From contig JAICWX010000089.1 of the NCBI GenBank assembly GCA_025934635.1, positions 1 to 27,472 of the forward strand: a stretch of 27,472 nucleotides of DNA. Reading direction: 5' to 3'. Shown in pieces: positions 7,586 to 14,387 of the stretch. Position numbers and translations under genes: made by a program. The notes beneath the pieces were generated by a model. The model did no database searches and was not told the DNA's origin. It saw only the letters and a list, made by a program, of their open reading frames with translations. This DNA comes from Streptosporangiaceae bacterium (GTDB lineage Bacteria > Actinomycetota > Actinomycetes > Streptosporangiales > Streptosporangiaceae). Position 1 is the stretch's first letter, and each line of letters starts with the position of its first letter.

Positions 7586-7861
7586 GCTCCCGCCACCCCC
7601 GTAACGAGGCGATCCCGGCACACGGGCGGGTTCCGGCGAGGCTGGCAGTCGCGGCGCGTGGCGCTGTCCGTCATACCGGGAGCGTAATCCCTGCCTTCCG
7701 CTTCTTAGGTGAATTTCGGCCGTCGCTGGCTGCGCCTGTTATGCCATGTGACGTTCGGCCTGCCCGATACCGGTCTGACTGCTCTAGCGCGCGCGAGCAT
7801 CCCGGCGGAATCTGGAGCAGTCTGACAGAGAGCAGGACCCAGGACCGCTCCAGGAGGAACC

Positions 7862-8272
7862 ATGCCCGCTATCTCCGATGGGCCCGCGTGGGCCATTTAC
7901 CCACCTGTGCCGCCAGTACCGGTGGATGCCTCCCTGCCACCCAAAGCGGGCGGCCTGGCCAGGACCCACTGCCGGGTGACCGGGCACACCGGTGACTGGA
8001 GCTACCCCGACGAGCGGTGTGTTCGTATCCGGATGTGCCGGCGCTGCGGCGAGATCACCAGCAAGCAGGAGCACGCGTGGGGGCCGTTCGAGTACGTCGC
8101 AGCAACACGGTGCGACCAAGAGCGCCGGTGCGACCGGTGCGGCGCAGCTGAATCACGCGTCCAGCACAGCTGGGGGCCGTGGCGCTACGCCAGCGAGCAC
8201 GACTCGCGCCAGTCCACCACCTGCCGCCGCTGCGGCGAGGAAACACGCACCCGCCCTGGATCAGTCTGGTAG
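7862..8272 (+). CDS. Zn-ribbon repeat protein (CxxC / HxW repeats), function unknown
   Basis: This 136-aa protein starts at ATG 7862 behind AGGAGG. The first ~35 residues are Pro/Ala-rich. The rest is a degenerate repeat of about 31 residues: Cys, five residues, CxxCG, then HxWGP and Tyr. Copies show C53/C59-C62/H71-W73, C84/C90-C93/H102-W104 and a final C121-C124; an earlier partial copy has C37, H42 and W46. Spaced CxxC and His suggest bound zinc, so a small Zn-ribbon array is likely. I cannot assign a function; nucleic-acid or protein binding is possible. It has no membrane segment. It lies between the phosphofructokinase gene, divergent from it across a 276-base gap with no clear box, and the carbamate kinase remnant. 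Confidence 0.75.
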   Translation: MPAISDGPAWAIYPPVPPVPVDASLPPKAGGLARTHCRVTGHTGDWSYPDERCVRIRMCRRCGEITSKQEHAWGPFEYVAATRCDQERRCDRCGAAESRVQHSWGPWRYASEHDSRQSTTCRRCGEETRTRPGSVW

Positions 8273-8485
8273 CCAAGCAGATCCGGCGGCTGGTCCGGTA
8301 CCTGCGGATGAAGCGCGTGCGGCCTGGGTGGGTGCCACGGGCCAGGCACGCATGACCAACGTCCCAGGAGCCGAGGACCCGTGTCCCTAACGTTGCCGCC
8401 CGGGCCCGGCGCAATCTGGCTCCATGGTGTGCAGCGAAACGGATCCTGGCCGACCCGGCAATGCTGGCCACCTCGGGGACCTGCG

Positions 8486-8870
8486 GTGAGGATCGTCGCC
8501 GCGCTCGGCGGCAACGCGCTGCTCGAGCGCGGCGAGCCCCCGGAGTCCGGGCTCCAGGAAGCCCACGTCATCAAGGCCGTCTCGGCGCTGGCCCGCTGGC
8601 CGCGGGGAACGACCTGGTGATCACCCGGGGCAACGGCCCGCAGGTCGGCCGATGGCATCCGCGGCGTGGAAGCGGTGGTGGACAAGGACCCGACTGCCTC
8701 GCTGCTGGCCCGCGAGCTGCACGCGGACGCACTGCTGCTGCTCACCGACGTAGCGGCGGTCATGGACGGGTACGGAACACCGCGGGCCCGGCCGATCCGG
8801 CGGGCAGCTCGGTGACGCTCAGGCCCTGCTCGATCAGCGGGCCGGCACGGTCATCGTCCGGTCAGTGTGA
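8486..8870 (+). pseudogene. arcC: Decayed carbamate kinase gene
   Basis: Three pieces of carbamate kinase remain in order. The first begins at GTG 8486 (VRIVAALGGNALLERGE...AHVIKAVSALA). A frameshift follows near 8595, then AAGNDLVITRGNGPQVG, matching the 'HGNGPQVG' substrate loop. After a large deletion comes GVEAVVDKDPTASLLARELHADALLLLTDV.AV...GTP.ARPIR. A further deletion leads to the C-terminus (ALLDQRAGTVIVRSV) ending at TGA 8868-8870. The normal enzyme has about 310 residues; roughly 125 codons remain in at least two frames, so it is inactive. Its end overlaps the 3' end of the convergent stress-protein gene by nine bases. The intact enzyme makes ATP from carbamoyl phosphate in fermentative arginine breakdown. 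The 213 bases before it (8273-8485) hold nothing recognisable. Confidence 0.85.
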
Positions 8871-9704
8871 CGGGACGATGGCGACGGGGCCGTGCGCGTG
8901 GCTCAGCACCGCGTGCCGCACCGCGCCGGGACCCGGCAGGTCACCGTGCCCCGGGTGCCGCCCGATTACCACCAGGTCGGCGCGGGCGGACAGGCCCACC
9001 AGGACCCGGGCGGGAGGGCCGGACACGATCTCCTGGCAGACCGGGATGCCGGGATACTTCTCCTGCCAGGTCCGCAGCGCTTCCGCCAGGCCGGCGCACG
9101 CTCCGGCTGGCACCGGGCCGGACGCCGGCCAGGCATGCACCGCTAGCAGCCTGGCCTGGCGCAGGTCCGCCTCCTCGAACGCGACGGCGACCGCGTCGGC
9201 ACAGTTTTCCGGATCGCCGACGCCCACGACGACCCGCCCGGGCGAGACGGCGGGCTGGTCGCGGACGACTGCGACCGGGCAGGCCGCGTGGGCCGACACG
9301 TACCGGCTGACCGATCCCAGCGTCATCGCGGTGAACGCGCCGACCCCGCGGCAGCCGACGACCAGCATCGACGCCCCGGATCCGGTCCGGGCGATGGCCT
9401 GGGCGGGCGGGCCGCCCAGCGGGTCAGCCGTGATCGTCAGGCCCGGAGCCCGTGCGGCGGCCCGGGTGGCCGCCTCCTTCAGGGCCAGCTCGCGCTCGCT
9501 GCGGACGAGGTCGGCGATGTGGTCGCGGTCCGGCCGCAGCTGGAGCGGGACCGTCCAGGGCAGCGGCGGCATGGCGGACACGATCCGCAGCGGGACGCCC
9601 CGCAGCAGGGCCTCGCTGGCGCCCCATTCGACCGCGCGCAGGGATTCCTCGGAACCGTCCGTCGCGGCCACGATGGCCTTGGCTGTGCTGGCTGATGCGG
9701 TCAT
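8862..9704 (-). CDS. Universal stress protein, two UspA domains
   Basis: The 280-aa product contains two tandem UspA domains. Domain 1 (about 8-145) begins AIVAATDGSEESLRAVEWG and ends with the nucleotide-loop pattern VVGCRGVGAFTAMTLGSVSRYV...CPVAVV. Domain 2 (about 155-280) starts VVVGVGDPENC and ends VIGRHPGHG...RHAVLSHAHGPVAIVP. Domain 1 keeps the G-2x-G-9x-G-S pattern for ATP binding; domain 2 deviates. The frame extends to GTG 9713, but ATG 9704 has GAGGAG eight bases upstream and is preferred. A box-like 14-mer lies 85 bases upstream. It is paralogous to the next gene, with near-identical DNA around the C-terminal codons. Double-domain stress proteins of this type are core DosR-regulon members in mycobacteria. 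Confidence 0.92.
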   Translation of the reverse strand: MTASASTAKAIVAATDGSEESLRAVEWGASEALLRGVPLRIVSAMPPLPWTVPLQLRPDRDHIADLVRSERELALKEAATRAAARAPGLTITADPLGGPPAQAIARTGSGASMLVVGCRGVGAFTAMTLGSVSRYVSAHAACPVAVVRDQPAVSPGRVVVGVGDPENCADAVAVAFEEADLRQARLLAVHAWPASGPVPAGACAGLAEALRTWQEKYPGIPVCQEIVSGPPARVLVGLSARADLVVIGRHPGHGDLPGPGAVRHAVLSHAHGPVAIVPSH

Positions 9705-9788
9705 GGCTGGCACTCCTCACTCGATTCCACATCGTCATCGTGTTCTCACGCTGGCGTGCGGCGGCAGGGAGTTCGGTCCCTTTCTGGA

Positions 9789-9802
9789 CAGACCAAGGTC
9801 CC
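9789..9802 (-). promoter_or_regulatory. Candidate DosR/DevR-like box upstream of the stress-protein gene 8862-9704
   Basis: Minus-strand sequence GGGACCTTGGTCTG matches 11 of 14 positions. It lies 85 bases before the start at 9704 and overlaps the first bases of the hairpin that follows the upstream stress-protein gene. Confidence 0.45.
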
Positions 9803-9832
9803 GTCCCGCCGGGAACTCCGGCGGGACGGGAC
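9798..9832 (-). terminator. Strong hairpin after stress-protein gene 9846-10712
   Basis: GTCCCGTCCCGCCGG (9798-9812) pairs perfectly with CCGGCGGGACGGGAC (9818-9832) across a 5-base loop, a 15-bp stem starting 13 bases after the stop codon of the minus-strand gene. The trailing sequence is only mildly T-rich, as is usual for actinomycete terminators. Confidence 0.7.
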
Positions 9833-9845
9833 GGAAACAGCTCGT

Positions 9846-10712
9846 TCAGGCGGAGGGCACGATGGCGACCGGGCCGTGCGCGTGGTTCAGCACCGCGTGC
9901 CGGACCGAGCCGACTCCCTGATGGCCGGAATGCCTGCCGACGACGACCAGGTCGGCCCGGGCCGACAAGCCGATCAGCGCCCGGCCCGGGTGACCATGCG
10001 CGACTTCCTGGACGACCGGGACGTCGGGGTACTTGGCCCGCCATTCGTCGAGCAGGGCGGTCAGGTGCCTGCTCGCGTCCGCCGCGGCGGCCTGCGCGGC
10101 CGGAGCGGTGAACATCTGGCCGGCCCGGGAGATCTCAGTCTGCGGCGTGTGCCAGGCATGCATCGCCAGCAGGCTGGCGTGGCGCAGGCTGGCCTCTTCG
10201 AACGCGAAGGTGAGCGAGTCGCCGCAGTGGTCCAGGTCACCGACGCCCACGCCGACGAGGCCGTGCGGCTCCGGGGCTTCGTCCCGGACAACCACGACCG
10301 GGCAGGGGGCGTGGCTGGCGGCGTAGCGGCTGGCCGAGCCGAGCAGCAGGGCGGTGAAGGCGCCGGTGCCGCGGGAGCCGACCACCAGCATCAGCGCGCC
10401 GGCGCCGCTCTGGACGAGGGCCTCGGCCGGCGGCCCGGTCAGCTGGTCGGTGTCGATGAGCACGCCGTGAGCCGCCTTGGCGGCCCGCTCGGCCGCCAGG
10501 GCCAGCGCGCTGTCGCGGTTTTTGAGGAGGGCCTCGGTCACCGTGTCGTACTCACCCGACCCCACACGCGGGCTCATCCGGGGCAGCAGTGCCGCGGCGG
10601 CCACGATCCGCAGCGGCGCACCGCGGCGCGCGGCTTCCCTGGCGGCCCAGTCGACCGCCCGCAGGGATTCCTCAGAACCATCCGTACCGGCCACGATGGG
10701 CTTGGCTGCCAT
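9846..10712 (-). CDS. Universal stress protein, two UspA domains
   Basis: The 288-aa product has two UspA domains. Domain 1 (about 5-145) starts PIVAGTDGSEESLRAVDWAA and has VVGSRGTGAFTALLLGSASRYA...CPVVVV, an intact ATP-binding pattern. Domain 2 (about 155-288) starts VGVGVGDLDHC and ends VVGRHSGHQGVGSVRHAVLNHAHG. The ATG at 10712 has AAGGAGG ten bases upstream. A perfect DosR-core box lies 102 bases before the start, the best regulatory site in the window. A strong hairpin follows the gene, separating it from its paralogue (8862-9704). Both likely arose by tandem duplication. The role is probably ATP-responsive control of dormancy or stress survival, inferred from mycobacterial homologues. 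Confidence 0.93.
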   Translation of the reverse strand: MAAKPIVAGTDGSEESLRAVDWAAREAARRGAPLRIVAAAALLPRMSPRVGSGEYDTVTEALLKNRDSALALAAERAAKAAHGVLIDTDQLTGPPAEALVQSGAGALMLVVGSRGTGAFTALLLGSASRYAASHAPCPVVVVRDEAPEPHGLVGVGVGDLDHCGDSLTFAFEEASLRHASLLAMHAWHTPQTEISRAGQMFTAPAAQAAAADASRHLTALLDEWRAKYPDVPVVQEVAHGHPGRALIGLSARADLVVVGRHSGHQGVGSVRHAVLNHAHGPVAIVPSA

Positions 10713-11076
10713 TGTGCTCGTCCTCCTTGGACCCGATGAACATGTAGTTCGCCCACCGTCATCATGACCGCGGGCATGGCCTGGCCGCTAGGGCCGTTCC
10801 GGCCGCCAGGTCCGGGACTAAAGTCCCGGGTCCGATGGGGCCGGAGAAGCTGAATGGCCGCAGAGCAGCAGGTCGGTCTGGTGCGGCGGGGGCGCGGCAG
10901 CTGTTCGCTGACGGGTGCTTGAATCGCGCGTTCATGACCTCAGCTTCGCCCGGACCTCGCGAGCCCGGCAGAGACGTACCTCACCTCCTCGGCTGCCGAA
11001 GGTCCCGTACCAAGGACCCTGGCCGCGTCCCGCCCGCGGCGGTTTGCTTCAGGCATGCCATCAGGAGGAGGACCAG
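10713..11076. other. 364-base intergenic region with DosR-core palindrome
   Basis: It contains the perfect box at 10814-10827. A looser pair (GGTCCC at 10999-11004 and AGGACCC at 11012-11018) lies in its right part. Plus-strand open frames exist here but their translations are Arg/Pro-rich and look non-coding. Confidence 0.55.
10814..10827 (-). promoter_or_regulatory. Perfect DosR/DevR box core
   Basis: GGGACTAAAGTCCC is fully palindromic apart from its centre; read on the minus strand it is GGGACTTTAGTCCC, an exact match to the mycobacterial core GGGACTWWAGTCCC. The flanks CC/GG extend the symmetry to 18 bases. It lies 102 bases upstream of the minus-strand stress-protein gene. Confidence 0.85.
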
Positions 11077-11259
11077 GTAACGGCCACGCTGGCCTGCGAG
11101 GTCGCCGATTCCACCGGCGACCTGACCGCGCTGTTCTACGGGCGCGCGCACATCGCCGGGCTGGAACCGGGATACCGGATCCGGCTGCACGGCGTGGTCG
11201 GCATCGGCGACTACGGCCGTCCCACTATGGTCAACCCGCGCTACGAACTGCTCGGGTGA
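11077..11259 (+). pseudogene. OB-fold nucleic-acid-binding protein fragment
   Basis: The 60-residue stretch from VTATLACEVADSTGDLTALF to the end, with RAHIAGLEPGYRIRLHG and NPRYELLG, matches the core of small actinobacterial OB-fold proteins, which are about twice as long and usually begin further upstream. The same frame continues open upstream to about 10915, but that part is not protein-like. An AGGAGGAGG element sits just before codon GTA at 11077, where a GTG start would be expected, so a start-codon mutation is possible. Either it is a 5'-truncated remnant or it uses an unusual start; I favour remnant. Confidence 0.5.
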
Positions 11260-11269
11260 ACAACTGTTC
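11258..11269. promoter_or_regulatory. LexA-like palindrome GAAC-N4-GTTC
   Basis: GAACAACTGTTC, within TGAACA-AC-TGTTCA, fits the Gram-positive SOS-box form GAACN4GTTC. It lies about 70 bases before the GTG start of the sensor kinase and overlaps the stop of the OB-fold fragment. It may be chance. Confidence 0.3.
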
Positions 11270-11339
11270 AGGCATCTGGCGTGCGATCCGGCCGCGGGAT
11301 ACGCTGTCCGACGTATCGCCGTCGTGGAAGGATTCACTG

Positions 11340-13079
11340 GTGGGACAGGGTGCGGAGAATCGCCCGGGCCTGCTGCCCCAGCTTCAGCTCGACGAGCTCC
11401 TGTCCGAGCTGCAGGGGCGGCTGCAGGCCGTGCTGGCGACCAGGGACCGGATGCGCGGCCTGCTCGAGGCGGTCGTGGCCATCGGCTCGGGCCTGGACCT
11501 GGAGTCCACGCTGAGGCGGATCGTGGAGACCGCGGTCGGGCTGGTGGACGCGACTTACGGCGCGCTCGGCGTGATCGGTGACGCGGCCGGGGGCAAGCGG
11601 CTGGCCGAGTTCATCCCGGTCGGCCTGACCCAGGACGAGATCGCCGGGATCCACCACTGGCCCGAGGGCCGTGGCCTGCTCGGCCTGCTGATCGACGATC
11701 CGCGCCCGCTGCGCCTGGCCGACATCGGCCAGCACCCGGCATCCTCCGGTTTCCCCGAGGGGCATCCGCCGATGCACGGATTTCTCGGCGTGCCGGTGCG
11801 GGTCCGCGACGAGGTGTTCGGCAATCTGTACCTGACCGGCAAGCGCGGCGGCGGCGAGTTCACCGAGGACGACGAGGCCGTGCTGGTCGCCATGGGCGCG
11901 GCGGCCGGGGTGGCGGTGGAGAACGCCCGGCTCTACGAAGCGGCGCGCCGCCAGCAGCGCTGGATCCAGGCCAGCGCCGAGGTCACCACCCGGCTGCTGT
12001 CCGGTTCGGCGCCCAGCGCGGTGCTCGCCGATATCACCAAGCAGGCCCGGGAACTGTCCGGCGCCGATCTCGCGGTGCTCGCCCTGCCCGCCGAAGACGG
12101 GCGGCTACTCGAGGTCAGCTACGCCGACGGCGAGGGGTCCGAAACCACCCAGGGCCTGATCCTGCCGGCCGCCCAGTCCCTTTCTGGCCAGGTCCTGGCC
12201 ACCGGAGAGCCGGTGATAGCGGAGGACTTCGCTCAGGACGAGCGCGCGGCGAAGTCCGCGCGCGGGGCGATGAGCCAGATCGGGCCCGCGATCGTGTTCC
12301 CGCTCGGCGCCCCGGGCAACGTCCGCGGCGTGCTCACCATCGGCCGCCGCCACGGCGCGGCGCCGTTCCCCCAGGCCCAGACGGACATGGTCGCCTCGTT
12401 CGCCGCCCAGGCCGGCGTCGCGCTCGAGCTGGCCGCCAGCCGGTCCGAGGCCGAGCGGCTCTCGCTGTATGAGGATCGCGACCGGATCGCGCGTGACCTG
12501 CACGATTTGGTCATCCAGCGGCTGTACGCCACCGGCATGTCGCTGGAAGGCACCATGCCGATGATTACCAAGCCGGAGGTGGCCAGCCGGATCACCCACG
12601 CGGTCGACGCGATGGACGAGACCATCAAGGACATCCGCGCCACCATCTTCGCGCTCCAGGCCCGGGACGCCCCGGCCGGGCCGGACTTGCGCGGCGACGT
12701 CGTCGCGCTGACCGAGGAGATGACGGACATGCTGAGCTTCGCTCCGTCACTGCGGCTCGGGGCCGGGCTCGGAGCCGGCATCAGTGCCGAGGTGGCCGAG
12801 CAGGCGCTCGCCGTGCTGCGCGAGGCGCTGTCCAACGCGGCCCGGCACGCGCAGGCCAGCCAGGTGGACGTGACCGTCGACGTGAGCCCCGGCGGGACGC
12901 TGACGGTACAGGTGACCGACAACGGGACCGGCGTCCCGGCCGATGGCAGGCGCAGCGGGCTGCGTAACCTGGCCAGCCGGGCCGAGAAGCTGGGCGGCGA
13001 GCTGCGGCTGGAGACGGCGTATCCGGGGGCGGCATCGCCCGGCACCAGGCTGGAGTGGCGGGTGCCGCGCGCCGATTGA
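11340..13079 (+). CDS. devS: DevS/DosS-like GAF-GAF sensor histidine kinase
   Basis: The 579-aa kinase has GAF-A (~50-195), GAF-B (~220-365), a HisKA_3 dimerisation helix with RDLHDLVIQRLYATG (phospho-acceptor H388) and a HATPase domain (N box ALSNAARHA with N499; DNGTG 527-531; SGLRNLASRAEKLGG). In GAF-A the block HPPMHGFLGVPVRVRDEVFGNLYLT aligns with the heme region of mycobacterial DosS, placing H142 at the position of the proximal heme ligand (H149 there). Heme-based redox/O2/NO sensing is therefore likely. The open frame runs back to 11055, but GTG 11340 has GGAAGGA seven bases upstream and gives the usual DosS length (~578). The partner is likely the regulator at 16108-16827, which is 3 kb away on the other strand. 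Confidence 0.93.
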   Translation: MGQGAENRPGLLPQLQLDELLSELQGRLQAVLATRDRMRGLLEAVVAIGSGLDLESTLRRIVETAVGLVDATYGALGVIGDAAGGKRLAEFIPVGLTQDEIAGIHHWPEGRGLLGLLIDDPRPLRLADIGQHPASSGFPEGHPPMHGFLGVPVRVRDEVFGNLYLTGKRGGGEFTEDDEAVLVAMGAAAGVAVENARLYEAARRQQRWIQASAEVTTRLLSGSAPSAVLADITKQARELSGADLAVLALPAEDGRLLEVSYADGEGSETTQGLILPAAQSLSGQVLATGEPVIAEDFAQDERAAKSARGAMSQIGPAIVFPLGAPGNVRGVLTIGRRHGAAPFPQAQTDMVASFAAQAGVALELAASRSEAERLSLYEDRDRIARDLHDLVIQRLYATGMSLEGTMPMITKPEVASRITHAVDAMDETIKDIRATIFALQARDAPAGPDLRGDVVALTEEMTDMLSFAPSLRLGAGLGAGISAEVAEQALAVLREALSNAARHAQASQVDVTVDVSPGGTLTVQVTDNGTGVPADGRRSGLRNLASRAEKLGGELRLETAYPGAASPGTRLEWRVPRAD

Positions 13080-13090
13080 TCCGGCCTGCG

Positions 13091-13270
13091 TCAGGTCCAG
13101 TCGTCCTCGCGGGTCGGGATGCCGTCCGGCAGCGGCAGGAACGGCCGCCGGTTCGCCGCCAGGCAGTGGCCGCGTTCGTGCCGGGCCAGCTCGGGCCCGA
13201 AGACCCGCAGGGCGCTGCGGACGAACCGCACCGTGCCGTTCGGGTGACTGCAGGCGCTATCGGCAGACAC
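13091..13270 (-). CDS. 59-aa small protein, function unknown
   Basis: From GTG 13270 this frame encodes 59 residues: MSADSACSHPNGTVRFVRSA followed by LRVFGPELARHERGHCLAA and a tail ending TREDDWT. Composition is protein-like, with a basic amphipathic centre, two Cys and three His, and no membrane segment. It does not match a family I can name. No strong ribosome site is visible. It begins 35 bases after the stop of the nitroreductase gene on the same strand, so it could be the last gene of that unit, and it is convergent with the kinase gene, 11 bases away. Confidence 0.45.
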   Translation of the reverse strand: MSADSACSHPNGTVRFVRSALRVFGPELARHERGHCLAANRRPFLPLPDGIPTREDDWT

Positions 13271-13305
13271 GCTCAGGAAGCTAGGCAGCCAACGTGAAGG
13301 ACACC

Positions 13306-14310
13306 TTAAGGACCGGCCGGGAACAGGACGTCCTCGGGATCGCGCCGCACGCTGACGGCCACCTGAGTGACCAATCCGATCCGCAGTACGAGGTGCGGGC
13401 AGGCGTCGTCGCTGAGCTGGGTCCTGATGAACTCGCGCAGCCAGGGCAGCTCCAGCGGCTGGCTGTGCAGCGCCACCGCAGCTCCGCAGGTGCTGGCGGT
13501 GAGCATGATCCGCTGTAGCGCCTGCCCGGCGTTTACCCAGTCCACCGGGCCGTCGCCGGCCGTGGTGAGCAGGCCGGCCACGCCCGCTGACCGGACCGAG
13601 GTCGCCGTGCTGAGCGGCGGCAGCCCCCAGCCGTGGCCGTGGGCGAAGTCCCGGCCGGGAAAGTCCGGCTCGGTATGCTCAGCCCGCGCCGGGTAGCAGG
13701 TGGCAGGCACTCCGTCGTTACGGGCGCTGCCCGGCGAGGGAGCCCACCGGGCGAGTTCCCTGACGCGCTCGCCGGAGAGCCGCAGGTGGCGTTCGGCGGT
13801 TTCCACGGCGGCCGCCAGGGCGGCCCGCCGCCCGTCGTCGGCCACGATGCGCAGCGCCGCCCCTTCGCGCGCCGCTCCCGCGCGCAGCGCGGCGAGCGTG
13901 TCCGTAGGCAGCGGCTCCGGGTCGAATGCGCCGCGATGGGTCCGCCGGGCGAGCACCTGGCGGGACAGCCGCCGCTCGAACTCGTCGGCGGGGGCTTGCT
14001 GCCGCCAGGACACCCGCGCCACCAGCATCGGCTGGCCCGGGTCAGGCAGCACGCGGGTCTGCGGGATGAAACCCAGGGACCTCAGGGCCAGGCGGACGTT
14101 GAACAGCGCGGCGCCGCAGCTGATCATCATCTCGCGGCCGTCCGGGTCGGCCACCGTCAGCCGCCGGCTGGTATCGGCGTACAGGCTGATCTGCTGCTCG
14201 CCGTCGGCGGTGAACCGCCACGGCTGGGTGTTATGCACCGAGGGTGCCCAGGTGGCGTAGGCAACCACGTACCTGGAGATCTCTTCGGCGGTAATCATCG
14301 GCTCGCTCAT
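13306..14310 (-). CDS. Acg-like FMN-binding nitroreductase-family protein
   Basis: The 334-aa protein shows the hallmark of Acg-type nitroreductase-fold proteins: WAPSVHNTQPWRF near residues 21-33, then REMMISCGAALFNVRLALRSLG (about 59-80). The length matches the double-domain Acg family (~330) rather than ordinary 200-aa nitroreductases. Several DosR-regulon genes of M. tuberculosis (acg/Rv2032, Rv3127, Rv3131) belong here. The known member binds FMN but its lid blocks the active site, so a flavin-storage or sequestration role has been proposed; the function here is unproven. ATG 14310 has TGAGGT upstream. A box and hairpin lie 36-71 bases upstream. It is a distant paralogue of the protein encoded at 24717-25721. 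Confidence 0.9.
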   Translation of the reverse strand: MSEPMITAEEISRYVVAYATWAPSVHNTQPWRFTADGEQQISLYADTSRRLTVADPDGREMMISCGAALFNVRLALRSLGFIPQTRVLPDPGQPMLVARVSWRQQAPADEFERRLSRQVLARRTHRGAFDPEPLPTDTLAALRAGAAREGAALRIVADDGRRAALAAAVETAERHLRLSGERVRELARWAPSPGSARNDGVPATCYPARAEHTEPDFPGRDFAHGHGWGLPPLSTATSVRSAGVAGLLTTAGDGPVDWVNAGQALQRIMLTASTCGAAVALHSQPLELPWLREFIRTQLSDDACPHLVLRIGLVTQVAVSVRRDPEDVLFPAGP

Positions 14311-14345
14311 GACCTCAGCTCACTCCGCTGCGCCGGATCCGTTCA

Positions 14346-14359
14346 GGTGCGAAGGTCCC
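14346..14359 (-). promoter_or_regulatory. Candidate DosR/DevR-like box upstream of nitroreductase 13306-14310
   Basis: Minus-strand GGGACCTTCGCACC matches 11 of 14 positions and lies 36 bases before the nitroreductase start. It forms one arm of the hairpin at 14346-14381. Confidence 0.5.
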
Positions 14360-14381
14360 GGTCCGGGCGGACCTTCGCACC
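14346..14381 (-). terminator. Hairpin between acetyl-CoA hydrolase and nitroreductase genes
   Basis: GGTGCGAAGGTCC (14346-14358) and GGACCTTCGCACC (14369-14381) form a perfect 13-bp stem with a 10-base loop, starting 7 bases after the stop of the upstream minus-strand gene. There is no T-run. It may end the upstream unit or serve as a double operator, since each arm contains an AAGGTCC half-box. Confidence 0.6.
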
Positions 14382-14387
14382 GCCTGC

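Noticed and set aside
7586..7861. Possible DosR-like site in the gap before the Zn-ribbon gene
   Set aside because: AGGACCCAGGACC near 7832-7844 is a direct rather than inverted arrangement and does not match the box.
10999..11018. GGTCCC...AGGACCC pair as a further DosR-type box
   Set aside because: Spacing and half-sites do not fit the 14-mer form (at best about 9-10 of 14); too weak to list as a site.
10835..11080. Plus-strand frame of ~80 codons after the perfect box
   Set aside because: Its translation is Arg/Pro-rich without protein-like features, and there is no convincing ribosome site or homology.
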